From NCBI GenBank assembly GCA_040954595.2, contig CM082585.2:9610001-9674000 (forward strand): a DNA stretch of 64,000 nucleotides, written 5' to 3'. The notes under the pieces are model-generated. The model searched no databases. It saw only the letters and a list, made by a program, of their open reading frames with translations, and was not told the DNA's origin. This DNA comes from Balanoglossus misakiensis. Taxonomy: Eukaryota > Hemichordata. The position numbers were made by a program, and so were the translations under genes. How positions within the stretch are numbered: position 1 is the stretch's first letter; each line of letters starts with the position of its first letter. Shown one piece after another: positions 46,643 to 59,800 of this stretch.

Positions 46643-48851
46643 ATGTTCAACAACAACAAGGTAACCATTGACAACAAGGAAGAAGAAAGAGAGGAGGGGG
46701 AGAAGGAGGAGGAGGAAGAAGTAGCCGGGCCATCAGACATTGGTTTAACCTCAGAGAATCTAGAAGAAAAAGAGATGAATATCTCCTTCTGTGGGGCAGG
46801 GTTTCTTGGAATTTACCACGTTGGCGTGGCAGCCTGTCTTGTCAAGCATGGTGGAAAATTTGTGAAAGAGATTAAGAGATACGCTGGAGCATCAGCGGGT
46901 TCCCTAGCAGCTGCTGCCATGGCGATACAGCCTGACAGACTGGAGGTTAGCGCCATGTTTGTTACAGCTTACTACATTATAAAGATTAACACAAGCTTTC
47001 AAAACGCTATATTACATGCCTCAGTATTCACATTTTTTTCTGAAAACACATTATTAATCTGCATTTTGTCCAAGGTATTGATTCCATATCACAGTTTTTA
47101 CTGCACTTGGATAAAAGATTTGACCATTTACATAATAACTTCCCTTTTAAATGCAGAATTGCAGTGTGTTTCTATTGTATGCTTAATCCTTATTGAATGT
47201 GTATTTCATTCTGTCAAAGAAATCTAAATTCTGGTGATGTTATTCTTGTTAAGCTGTTATGTCATGAGCATACAGCAAACAGTTTTAGACAGTAAAAGCT
47301 GGTGAAACTATAGTATTTTGAACACCACTTGTAAATCCAATATTGATCTTTTACTGTGGCATTTACAACACTTTAAAGTAACAATGGACTTTTTAAAATT
47401 ATGAAAGCTGTGTTCATGTGGTACTGAGACTCGAAGTCACTGTGACTATTTTGGTGTAGCGTCAATGATATTTTGGTCAAAAAGCGTATTGACAACAACG
47501 GATGGTATGCTTTGACTCTTTTAAATCTGGAAATTGCAGGAATGTCGTGAATTCACCTTTGAGATGGCCAAAGAGACCAGATCCAAACCTCTGGGCGCTC
47601 TGACACCTGGCTTCAACCTGTCTGCCAAATTACGGCACTGGATCGACGAGTTCCTTCCGCCCAATGCGCATGAATTAGCCACCGACAAAGTGTTCATCTC
47701 TCTCACTTGTCTCCGAGGAAAGAGGAATGAACTGGTTTCCAAATATGAAACAAGAGAAGATCTCATTCAGGTATTGTAATTCACTCATCATATGTGTTTG
47801 CAAACATGAACTTTTTGGAATCAAACTAAAATTGCAAGATTGGGAATGTATTGTAGAAGCTGATTCAGTTCAGTTCATACAAAATGCTAATAATGTTCTC
47901 CATATTTTTTTTAACATCTGTAGGCATTGCTGTGTTCCTGTCATATTCCCTACTACGTTGATAGAAAATATCCTAAATTCCAGGGTGAGGTAAGTAGACC
48001 ACAAACAACTGAACTTTGACCTGCCTATTAGTAATGAACTCTGACCTATGTCACTACTAACCTTTGACCTCCCATTGTGTAAGGTACTGATTACAAATGT
48101 AAAATGTGTCTATTGCTGCCACTATGTTTGTTGTGGACTTTTCTAGATTTGGTACTGAAAACAAAAGGTCAAATTCCTTTTGGTCGTAAGAACTAATCAA
48201 TGTATTTTTCACGGTGTTTTTTTCCAGAAATATTTTGATGGTGGCTACTCCAATAATTTACCGCACTTCCCAGACAGTTGGACCATCAAAGTGTCGCCAT
48301 TTTCAGGGAGCCAGGAGATCTGTCCGAAAGACAAGAAAGGACTTGATTTATACGCCAAGGTTATAAATCAGTTCTTTAAGATTAACACGCGAAACGTGTG
48401 GAGGACGAAACACGCACTGTTTCCTCCAAGGTCAGGAATGTTAGAATTGTATTACAAATGCGGGTTCCAGGATGCGAAAAGATTTTTGAAGGAAGCTAAT
48501 CTGTACGAGGAGGAAGTGGCTGAGTGCCAGAATGAGGCTGGCAAGTCGCAAGAAGCAGCCGCCAAACCTGAATCTGCAAACGAGGCAAACCTTGTAGTTG
48601 GAGAGGCATCTGAGCCTGAATCTGAATCTCAGAGTGAGGACGGCTTAGCTCAAGTGAGATCCCCACCTGAGGCTGAATCTGTTGAAGATTCTGGTAATAA
48701 TGAGGGTAATGGGTCGGGGGAACCTTCTAAGCCCGAATCTGAATCCACTGCAGAGGCCACTTTGGAAGCGGAAGAATCTTCCAAGCCTGAATCTGAATCT
48801 GTAAATGGGGTAACCCTCTCTGAAGAGCCATCATCCAAACCTTCACCTTAA
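46643..48851 (+). CDS. PNPLA4: Patatin-like phospholipase/lipase, PNPLA4-like, with acidic extensions
   Basis: Exons 46643-46945, 47540-47770, 47924-47989, 48228-48851 give 1,224 bp, 407 residues. The catalytic core matches PNPLA4 (GS2), a triacylglycerol lipase and retinyl-ester hydrolase/transacylase. It has oxyanion loop GAGFLG at 51-56, nucleophile motif GASAG with Ser84, and catalytic Asp204 in DGG. LTPGFNLSAKLR, LPPNAHEL and VSPFSG are further family landmarks. Human PNPLA4 is about 253 residues (from memory). Here 44 extra residues precede the usual start, mostly Glu; Met45 at 46775 aligns with the human start and could be used instead. About 110 extra residues follow the core, with four KPES/EPES-type repeats in acidic sequence. 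Its neighbour PUDP is also near PNPLA4 in human. Confidence 0.93.
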
Positions 48852-50361
48852 TACTAGTCGTGTAGGATGTTTTGAGAATTTTTTTAGCTGGATAGATATA
48901 AAACATAAGGCAAAACAAATGCAATACACTTATAATATCATGACGTGATATTTTACCATGCTTGTCTGATCAACACTTGCCCTTGACAGTGTAAATATTA
49001 AATGCAACCTTTCTTCATGTTATTTTCATTGAATATTATCAACACTACTGCACAAGTTGGTAGGTTTTCTGGTCAGCACACACAATGCAAGTCCCTGTAA
49101 ATAAAGATTTTGAATGGTTTACCTTTCTTTTGTATCAGTATTTGAGGAAGCACAGATATTTTGATATATTTTTTTCAATGCATCTGCTATATGTATATGA
49201 TGATAAAGTTTTTATTTACTTTGAAATACAGCTTTACTTTTTGCCTTTTTTTACAACTTACGATGAAATTTGTATCTTGTTTGCTATACGATAGTTATTT
49301 CAGCTGCAATATCAAAGCTTTGATTGTGTGTTGGTTGATATATTGAATTTTTGATTGTCTTGTAATTTTCTCTGTATTATGAAATATGCCAGTGTATATT
49401 TTGTCAACTTTTCTGTTTATAAACACACCATCACCATTGTCCCAATGTTCGGGAAGATCCTGCCAACCAATACATGGTTAATCTCTTACATGAAAATTCA
49501 CCTTTTTTTGGTAAAAATTCAACTTGATTTGTAGTATTTTTATAAAGTTGTCAGTCTGATAAGAATCGGATTCAGGCTGGAGATATGAGAATGTCAGCTC
49601 TGGTTCTTTGGGTGAATTTCAATGGACGGTCAAAACAGAGACAGAGGGAAGATGAGTATGATAGATAATAGAGATAACAGATCTCGGGTCAAAAACTTTG
49701 AGTCCAGATCACTTTGTTAGTGGGTCATGTTTTGTAGCCATTCTCTCGAAATAAAATGAACTCATGTCCACAAGACTGTTGTACATGTCGCCAAATTCGT
49801 GCAGCCGGCCCTTCTATAGTGTGACGAAAAAGACTGTATTATTGCAAGGCGAGTTCCTCCACGGTGACCTAATAATCACAAGGTGAAGGTCGTGATACAG
49901 ATGGTAAGATAATTGCCAAATAGGTGCAGTACCATTGTTTGGTTGACCTACGTTGACACATCTATACGAAATCGTCCAGGTTAGGTGGACAATCCATCTC
50001 AAGATATATTGTTATTCAAAGCACGGAGAAGGTGCGTTTCAAAGAAATCTTCACAGGTGTAATTAATTAATATTTAAATTTACTTTTAAAACAATTGCTG
50101 GTCCAGGTGTCGTGCGGAGAACAATGTGCACGCCCTCTAAACTACAACAATACCGACTTTTATCGACGGAATCAGAAGTCTGCGGGTCTCGTGACGCTAT
50201 TAATTACGTCCGTATCTAGTAAATGAGACAACGGGGCCAATTGGCAAGGCGTCGGTTCAACTCAGCCCGAATCCGACGAGGCATCATTCTAACAACTGCA
50301 TTCTAGCCCGCTTGCTTGAAAGAGACACTATCTCTGTGTCAGTCTCATCCGCGGTTGAAAG
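48852..50361. other. PNPLA4-like 3' UTR and promoter of the first NRF-6-like gene
   Basis: A plus-strand AATAAA lies at 49100-49105, about 250 bp past the stop. The rest up to 50361 shows no coding exon. The region before 50362 is richer in CpG, as expected for a promoter, but no TATA box is clear. Confidence 0.45.
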
Positions 50362-53300
50362 ATGTTCACACGCGCGGAGGTGTTCGTTGTCTTGGTTCTT
50401 GCCTTGGCGTCGGCAGGATCCTCCTCGGCCGGCGGGCTAGAATTCTTGCACGACATCGGAGATCGCTTACAGCTGCTGAGAACCCAGGACGGACTGAGTC
50501 GGGTATTCCCAGAGCTTCTTGACAACGACCATGGGGATGCGGCGATGAGGATGGCGACTCTCATCCGCAACGCGCTCGTTTCCAAGGGAAACGCGGTCGC
50601 CACGGAGAGCCCGACTCTCCCACCTTACATCAACATCACGAAGGACTGCCCGCCTCTGCCGCAGCTGCCGGTGACGAGTGCGGCGGACCTAGGATCCAAT
50701 TCAGCCGACGACACCTTTGCTGGCGATCTGTCGGGCATCTCCCACGACTGCTTGGCCTCGACGTTACAGTTGATCACAGACTATGTCTGTTCGCCGAGGG
50801 AAAGATATGCAATGGCGAGTAAGTAAATTGCTGAGTGTGTGATGAAAGTGTGGTTTTAAGGCGAAGAACATGGGGGAAATCGTCACATTCGTTAGTATGG
50901 TGTCTTTTACGTGTTAGTGTGGGGGAGGGAGGGGAGGTGGAGAGAGACAGAGAGATTACGCATCACTTTCAGGCAAGGAGTGTAAATGGTTCATCAAGAA
51001 TGGAATAAGACGCTGCATTTACTTCTGAAGATGTACAGTTGTCGCGTGCCATTGACTTCGCGGCCTTGTTGATAAATAAATGTCCAAAACATCATTACTT
51101 CCAGTCAGTACGGTGCAATTGTGAGAGCAAGGGGTACAAACACGCTCGGGCGATATCGCGGTGTCAATAGTTGACCAGATAAAACAGAGTAGATCGCTTT
51201 ATTGGCCTCACCGAAGTACCTGAAGAACATACCAGAGATACTGGTATACAATGGGGTAGGATCTAACCAAACACAATTTGTCAGCCGGCTAGCTTGACAG
51301 TCGAACATCCCCGCTAACAACTTACGATCCAATGTGCACCTTTCGCATCATCAATCACACAGGTGCACATCGTATGATACTGTTGGCCATTTGGAATGTG
51401 TAATATTCAAATGGTCTGTTTTCATGCTGTTCTCAGCACGAAAACAAGAGCCCTCAATGATATATATATACTTTGTCCCGACTCCCGAGTTCACTCCATA
51501 TCTTTGAACCATTTCATCCCATTTCCCTGTTTGGAGGTACATTCTTACCATAGGAAACAATGTACTTTGACCAAACCATTGTGGTGAAAGGGCGAAAACG
51601 AAAGAAGAAAGTCCGTACCTAATATGGAAAAGACTGGTCCAGGAGATCTAAATTATGGTGTGGATTATGGGCGTGCTATATGATGCGATTTAAGTTTGTT
51701 GACATCCAGCACAGGTCCACTGCTGATCGCACCGAGTGATAAACAATAATGTAGGGGCGACCTCAGCTCTCATTGCTTGGAAGTGCGTCGAACTTCCTTC
51801 TGATACGGTCTGCGATTCTATTTATAGTTACAAAAGTTCAAAATTTTCATTATTAAACATGTATTCTTGTGATCTCATTGCAGTGGCAGACGCGGCCGGC
51901 AAAATTGAGAGCATGGTCTTCAGTCTGAACGTACGTTTCTTCGGCTCCTTCTTCAGCTGTCGTGACGAAACGGACATCCCTGTTACCATAGATACGTCGC
52001 AGTCTCTCACCTTCGACGGGCAATACTGTCTCCTTTCTGTGTACTTCCATTATTCGGTGAGAAGCGTACATTTTCATCTTCGCTGTAGAACGTATGAGTG
52101 GCCAATACATGTGTACAGGCCAATTTGTCAGTGCATGTGGTCATATAACATATGTGGTCAGTATGTGGACGTCGACATATAACGTGCCTGGAAGAATCCG
52201 ACGAGAAACACAAATGTTGCTATTGAAATAATCGTAAATTAGACAGAGAATTGAATTTCGAAACGGAGAACTTTGCCAACCCCGAAAACGCAGTCAAAAT
52301 GACTTTAATTCATTGATGTACACCTATATTTATTTTTCTCTCCCAAGTCTACTATAAGCATTCCCTTCCAAATCAGCACATGTTTGCCGAGCACCTGTTC
52401 AACCGAGGAAGTCCTGAATATTTCATCCGTTGGTGAGTAAAGACGCCCTCATGGTCCCTAACGAGAGTCAGTACATTGATAGTGTTGGGAAAAAATTAAA
52501 GTACATGTAGATAATGGTTGCCGGACTGTAAATATGAATGAACACAAATGATGTAGGAAAATGCTACAAACGTTCACCCAAAACTCAGACCTCTAACATA
52601 CTGAATTTTTTATCTGTACTTTTCCCCCAGCGGTTTCGTTGCTCCGACAGTTCATTTTGGTGAAGGAGTTCGATGTGACGTCAGCATATTGTGACTACAA
52701 TCCTGAATTGTCGGCAGGAGCCATCGTTATGATGTGAGTAAGCATGATCGTCTTGAAAGAATACATCTGCCTCGGCTTGTGCATATATTTTTAGAATCGT
52801 TAATAATCATCATTATATGTATTGAAATATTTACAACGCCCGGAAAATAATCGCTGATATTTTTTCGTAGATGCATAATCGGCGTTCTGGTGCTGCTAGT
52901 GGTCTGCGGCTCGGTAGCAGACTACTGCATCCGGCGGAAGTACGCTGGGCTCGAGGAAGAGGAAGAGCAGGAACACGTCACGTCTGACGTCACAGGCGTT
53001 TTCACGCAAAGAAATAGCCAGGTGAATCTCGCTGAGCCTGAGCAGGTTATCAGGGATGGAAATGGCGATGATGACGTCACGCCCACAGTAGAGAACATTC
53101 CGTCGAGCAGTGATGTCGACCGATATCAAAGCGACGTCGGTCTTTCAACCAAGAGGAAGACTATCGGGGAATCTGTGTATTCTACAGAACAAGGTTGGTC
53201 GGATTTTTAAGAAAGTTTCCCTTTAACGCGACATTTGGAAAAAATATTGATTATCAACCAATCCAATTTCGGTATCTCTTTATAGTGGATCAACTTCTCT

Positions 53301-56166
53301 CTTTTTCTGTTTCAGCGAAGAGATGGAGCCCGTTGCTGGCATTCTCTGTCTACCTCAATGGCCCAGAGGTTCTCAGCACAAAGTCTGAACACAGCGCACC
53401 CTGGCTGAACAGTGTCTACGGAATGCGAGTGTTATCAATCATGTGGGTTATGTATGGCATGAATTATCAAGTATCGGTCACCGTGTCAAGTAAGCAAAGT
53501 CTCATGTTCAAGAGTATATGCTCGCATACTTAGTTTAATTAAGAAAATCGGTTTGAAAAAATGCTGAACTGATTGAGAACATCAAATAAATTGTTTTCTG
53601 AATAAACTCTGATCTCATACATGTATTTATCACCTGCAGTGAATCCCGCTGATTATAGTACGGGCTCGTTTATTGGTCAAACAGTGTCTGACCCTTCCAT
53701 GGCAACCGACACCTTTCTCATCATCAGGTAACCAACCGAAAGACTATCTACTTCATTTTGATATTTCTGTTTATATTTTTGCATACGTCACATTTTTTTT
53801 TTAATTTTAGGAAACTTAGTTTTCCCTTCATATTATATATTGACTATTAATACATTTCTATTTTGTAGTGGTCTTTTGGTCACCTACTGGGGCATGAAAC
53901 ATTTGAAAGAGAACGGCAAGGTCAACTGGCTACTTTTCTATTTGCACAAGTTTTGGCGGTAAGCAGAATTGTCGGCAGCTTTTATCATTCCAGTGTAAGC
54001 TAAGAAGGGGTGGCTCTCATGCATTACGTACGCACCCGTTTATTATTTAACTTTTCCATATTTTAGTATACAGCCGCATTCAGAGGTTGATAATATGTTA
54101 GTGTATACCAATCAGTATATTGATTTGTTTTTCATTTTTTTTCAGACTCTTCCCGCTTTATTACTTCGTCTTGTTCTACTTCATGTACTGCTTAGTGTAC
54201 ACATGCCTCGGACCAACCAAGTATTTACTGGACAAGCAACTGGACGTGTGCTACGAAAATTGGTGGACGGTCGTGTTGTTCATCCAGAATCTGTATCCGT
54301 ACCATGACGGGATGAGATTCAGGTGCTTGGGTTGGTCGTGGTATGTTAGTCTGTTGGTGCAGTATCTCATCATTACTCCAATTATACTGGTCATACTTCA
54401 CTGGTAAGTCGTCCTTTAACAAGCATTTTTTTTAGAATCCACGTATCCCCTTTTCTCAAATGTATCACCACCTCACATGATGATGTGGTCAATGGTTAAG
54501 ATACACATGTAACTGTGCTGTATTTATTGCAGGCGGAAGGTTTGGGGGTTCATCACCATTGGAGCGCTATTCTTGGTTGATTTTGTTTGTACAATTCTCA
54601 TAGTGGGATATTGGGGACTGCCAGTCGACAGTTCAATGGAGTAAGTGGCAACTTTTGTGACCCGTGTATTTCGATTGTGGTTTTCTATTGTCGGACCATT
54701 AAAGGCCAACGATCGTCTTATGCGCATGTGCGTAATTTCGCCCAATCCAATCTTGCAGACCATTCAACAATAGGAGCGATTACAAACAACTAGGTGACTA
54801 CATCGACACAAAGCCGCAGACGAGACTTGCTAGTTATTTGGTCGGAATGTGCCTCGGTTACCTGATCGTCAATGAAGTATATAAACAGAAACGGCTCAAT
54901 AAGGTATGTCCATTCTAGTTTAAAGGGCGACGATCGTCTTATGCGCATGTGCCAAACCAGAGACTCTGGTTTTAAAAAATGTATACAGTTAATGCTATAA
55001 GACAGTGTGTGCTGTCCTAACAAAAGACAATGTGAAAGCCCAGGATGAAATGTTGGCTCCCCCTTCAGCACAATTGACAAATCAAAGTCCGACACATCAT
55101 CGCCATTCATGACAGTATGGTCTTTTCATCTTCTCTTGGCAGTGGTTGGTGGCGCTTTTGTGGATCCTGTCAATTATTATCGGTATCTGGATGGTCTACG
55201 CCAAATATTGGGCGCTGAACGGTCCCGAGTGGGGGCTCGGCCTGACTATCCTCTACTACGCATTCAGTCGCTTTTTCTATTCACTTTGTGTGGCGTGGTG
55301 TCTGTTTGCCTGTATCCATGGTTACGGAGGTAAGCTGAAGAGTGCTTTTGTAGTTTTTCTTTATGTTTCAAAGCGGGAGTATCTGTCTGCCTGTCCGTCC
55401 ATCCATCCATCCATCCATCCATCCATCCTGAGTAAGTGAGTCTACTTGAAATTGCTTGGCATCTGCCGTGACCAGTTTTACGTGATCTAGTGACCGATAG
55501 TGTTTTTTCCCTCCGAAATCAGGATTCGTCAACCGATTTTTGTCCTGGAAGTTTTTCATCCCTCTCGGGCGCCTCGTTTACTGTCTGTTCCTGATTCACC
55601 CCGTTCTCATGATCAAAACTCTGGTCGGCAGTGAAGTCCAACTGTATGTCTACGATCTCAATTTTGTGAGTATCCTCCATATAGATAAACCAGGCATTGC
55701 TTAGTATATTTAAATTCGAAGAATTGCTAACGATACTTCCTTGTATAGAAGCCGTTTAGTTTGATGTGACTTTTCCAGTAATCTAGACTAGCCCACTATA
55801 GTCGCTTGGGGATTCTGTGTTATATAAAATTGTCATATAAAGGCTCCAAACAAAGTTTCTGAAATTAATGTTATGAAATAAGTAAGCACATAGACTTGGG
55901 GCAGGTCTACCAGTAATCGTACACATGTCTGGCAACTTTGGTTACATCGGCCATGACGGCAACCACCGTTGATGGCGATAAGACCATGAATCCATAAAAG
56001 GAAATGTCCTGCATGTTTTAATCTTTTGCAGGTGTATCTTTTCGTGCCACACCTGATGTTCGGGTTCTTTTTATCCTTCTGGCTCGTGTTGTTGATCGAG
56101 AGACCGTTCATGAAGCTGGAGCGGTTGATGTATCGTCGTGGTCTCAAAAACACCGTGTCGAGTTAG
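50362..56166 (+). CDS. NRF-6-type (nose resistant to fluoxetine) acyltransferase-3 membrane protein, copy 1
   Basis: Fourteen exons: 50362-50818, 51884-52056, 52348-52432, 52631-52733, 52871-53193, 53316-53489, 53640-53727, 53869-53958, 54146-54403, 54533-54640, 54759-54903, 55143-55329, 55523-55665, 56032-56166; 2,469 bp, 822 residues. A signal peptide precedes a Cys-containing luminal NRF domain (DITKDC-type start, YVCSPRERYA, CLPSTCSTEEV, YCDYNP). Next come the first helix at about 272-292, an acidic cytoplasmic linker to about 380, and the multi-helix acyltransferase-3 domain with DTFLIISGLLVTY, FWRLFPLYYF, NWWT and IHPVLM. Family members in worm act in lipid or drug uptake between tissues; the biochemical reaction is unproven. 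Met429 replaces the His of the R-x10-H motif. Confidence 0.92.
51566..51596 (+). repeat. Dispersed 'aaaccattgtggtgaaagg' motif, copy in the NRF gene intron
   Basis: Third copy of the motif also found near 1855 and 36488. Here it is preceded by taccataggaaacaatgtac, comparable to taccatagaacacagtgg before the 1855 copy, which extends the match beyond the core. Confidence 0.55.
54709..54952 (+). repeat. 23-bp direct repeat flanking an NRF exon
   Basis: acgatcgtcttatgcgcatgtgc occurs exactly at 54709-54731 and again at 54930-54952, on either side of the exon 54759-54903. Both copies are preceded by taaagg/taaaggg. The core tgcgcatgtgc is close to an NRF1-type palindrome. Confidence 0.95.
55397..55429 (+). 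repeat. (CATC)n microsatellite
   Basis: About seven to eight tandem catc/tcca units in an intron of NRF copy 1. Confidence 0.9.
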
Positions 56167-56890
56167 CAGCGAGACTTCACGTGGCTCTGCGAGAATGCGC
56201 GATTATTCCGGGTCGCAATCGATTGTCGGCGAGACGCAACAACTTGAATGCAATACAGTTGTATAATCATTGATATACTTAAATATTTTAGTTACTCTTG
56301 ATTTAGTTTTCATTAATTTGTAAATGTTTTGGTTTCAAACGCTGTATATTATCTTTCGAAATTTTATTCAAAGAACATAGTCTTTAGATAGTATTTTTCT
56401 GTTTGTATGTTTTCCTCTCTGTGACTGTCTTTTGAGAATCCTTTCAATACTGGATGTAACTATTTCATCCGTACAAAAGTTTAATTTTTGAACAGACAAA
56501 TTGCATTTCTTTTTATACTGGAACCTTTGGGACGTTTTTTGACTTGCTCCGTATCACGGTGGTTTTATAGATGATGTCGGACCGACTAATGGCGTTATAG
56601 GCTAAGTGACAAAATAAAAAAGTCACCCCAAAATCATCAACTTGTATTTGTGGGTGTCGAACTAAGAAACGTTAGCTACGTAGCAAGGGAATCAAATCCT
56701 AATATAAACACCAACAACAACAACACGACAAAGACAGAGATAACCAGTAATAATCACGCGGACCGACTCTATTACGTAAGGAGATGTTTTTTAACCATCC
56801 TATCAAATCTTGTAGCATCAGAGTGCTCACGTGATCGCGCGATTGCTGCTTGAACGGAATCTTACAGATTCAGGCCAAGTCTTCGTGGAG
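56167..56890. other. Gap between the two NRF-6-like genes
   Basis: It contains the 3' UTR of copy 1, with a plus-strand AATAAA at 56613-56618, then the promoter of copy 2. No coding exon was seen. Confidence 0.5.
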
Positions 56891-59800
56891 ATGTCTCCGC
56901 ACATCTTTTTGTCGTTGTGCCTGGCGTTTCACGGCATCTCCATTGCAAACGGCGCTCGCCAATCCCACATATATGAAGAGCCCTCCTTGCTGAGGTACCA
57001 GGAGAGCCTGAACAAAATCCAGACACTTTTCCGACTCGGTGGTGGTGGTGGGCCGAGCGAGAGCCTGTTGATTCCGTTGGCCCTGCAGACGCCCATCATC
57101 AACGTCACGAAAAGTTGCCCGGTTGAACTTCTGACCCGATCAGCGGACGGCGACGATGATGAGTCGGCGGGCAAAAGAACAGACACCGGGGACCAGCCAA
57201 ACAGAGTTGCCGATATCGTCGACGATATACGAGACCAACTGGTCAATGTTTCCGATGCGTGCCTCGTTCCTGCAATACAGGTCATCGTTGACTACAACTG
57301 CGTGCCTCGAGAAAGATACGCAGTTGAAAGTAAGTCATTCCACGCCCATAGTTGGCCCATTTCACGGCCGAATATACTTAGGGGGCTTTCATTTATTGCT
57401 GTTGGGAGGTTCTAATAGTCTGTCGCGAAACTTCTCATAGGTAATACATCAGCCCGAAAAGCCCCCCCCCCCCCTTTCGATCTAATTTTTGGAAACTTCC
57501 TGGGGGCGAAAAAGTCCCTTCACCTGGTGGACAGACTAACCTTAGCATTACGTAATCAGTGTTGCTGCTTGTGTGTGTACTTCAGTCGGTGGCAACAAAC
57601 ATCGACTATAGGGGAAGGACATACAGAAGTACACATGTAATTATATTCTGTACCACAAAACTTAAAATGTCAAAAAAACTTTGGTCTTGTTTTGTGGTGG
57701 TGCCATCGCTGTTACCATAATGGACTACACCATTTACCAATGTGTCTCTTATCCTTCCACAGAATCAAATTACTGACAATCAATTCTCATAGATAAAGTT
57801 CGGTAACTCCAAATTGTACCTCGGAGATAAACCAAGTGATACCTTGTATTATTTACTTAAATCTCATATAGGATGAGGGCCTAATCACAGGTATAATCTA
57901 ACAGCCGGTGAGGGGGGGGGGGGGTTAGCTGACTAAAGTATTAGCCTTGTATCCTGTTCGCCTCTTTTTCAGTGTACGATGCCATGGGTAAACTCGAAAG
58001 TTTCGTGTTGCGAGGAAACACAAGATTCTTTGGCGCCTTCCATGAATGTCGTGAAGTGCAGAATATTCCGGTCACCATCAGTCCAGAATTTGAACCGTCC
58101 TCGTTCAACGCGCAGTATTGTGTCGCAACCACAGTCTACCCAAGATCGGTAAGTTTCGTCACCACCGCTGTAGGCCTACATCTTCGAACTGAAAGATTGT
58201 AAAGTGTCCGGGTTTTGTAATCTTTCCTACGAAAAGATTTGTCACTGATATGATGGTGACGACGAGGACGATCTGGCGATGATGATGGTGGTGGTGTTGG
58301 TGTTGATGGGGGTGACGTTTCGGCTTGAAACACTGGTAAATGCACTCATTAAAGGTACGCGGTCACCTATGTAAATGCGGCCACAATTACCATGGCAACT
58401 TTAGATCTACCCAACCAGATTTTTCAGCGGGTGATCGAGCGAAATAATGCGCCCCCAAAGTGGTCATTAGACGCCATCTTCGACCGCATATGGGTATATG
58501 CAGATTAGACATAATGCTTGTTTTCCATTTGTAGTCAGGGACCGGGATACCAATTCAGCTGGGAGTCTGCGTTCCTGATACCTGTACAAAAGAAGAAGTC
58601 ATATCCGTCGTTAAATTAGGTAGCGTGTCAATTTACCATTTTATTTGTACATCGAGCATTCTCCGGTATCGGCCAGTGCTTATACCTGTGTTCTTCTGTG
58701 TTTACTATTGCACACGTTTTTAGAAAGTTCAAGTTTTCTGACCCCAAATCAGATGATCTGGTAATCGCCATATCATGTACTTCTGATTTGTTAACACAAA
58801 TGTAATTGATAGAAAGAAGAGAATAATTTTTGATTGTAACATCTTGAATTGGAAACAGGTCTTGAAAACCGTCCACTGTCCATACTTTATGGCAATCTAG
58901 ATGTCTTAGACGTTTATTGTGACTACGACGAACCGCTTTCTGTTGGAGCTTTGAGCGTAATGTAAGTATAAGAATCATGTTGGCGAGAGAGAGAGCAACA
59001 GAAGCTTGACATGATTATGATAGATAATGGAGTTAGAGAAAGAATATTTTTGACATGTCGTTTATACGTAGATATGTTATTTTGTTTATATGACAATTAA
59101 TTCGCAGTGCTGTTACCGGCGTAGTGGGATTACTTGTTATTATAGCAACGCTCATAGACGTTCACCGACGATACACCAAAGGTGCGTCAGATGATGACAC
59201 GGTTAAACTTGCGTCGTGCACACCTTTGGTAGAAGGACATTCAGAAACAGATGCGGACAGAGAGGATGTCGATGCCCAGAAGGTGGAATCCGAAACGCTT
59301 CAATCTGATCCCAAGGTTGACCCAGAAAGCGAGGCACTGGACAAGGTGTACGAAGAAGTTGATCCCGTAGAAGAAGCGCAGATAGAAGCGGAAACAGCAT
59401 CGGTATCGGATAAAATTTATCAGTCACCAGAATCACTAGAAAAAGGTAACTTCAGCGACCATCTTCAGTGAGATGAAAGTTTTGTTACGTATCTTCTTCG
59501 CGTAGAAACAAACTTTGTGACTTGGATAGTGAACATTCGCGTTGATTTTTTTTTGTCGATGCTTCAATAATTTTTTGTTTCTTTTTTTTTGGCACGCATC
59601 TTAAAGTTACGCCTCCACTACTGACGTCATTCTCAATGATCACGAGTAGCGAGTATCTGCTCTCCACCGGATTAGACAACGGTTCCAAAACTCTAACATC
59701 GATCTATGGCATGAGATTCTTGAGTATGATGTGGATCATGTACGGTATGAATTATGAGATGACCTTGACGGCTGTGTGTAAGTACTTACCATGTGTGGTA

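Noticed and set aside
46945-47227. Read-through of the first PNPLA4-like exon to 194 residues
   Set aside because: The donor at 46946 and the matching ECREFTFEM exon at 47540 restore the family sequence; the read-through is intron.
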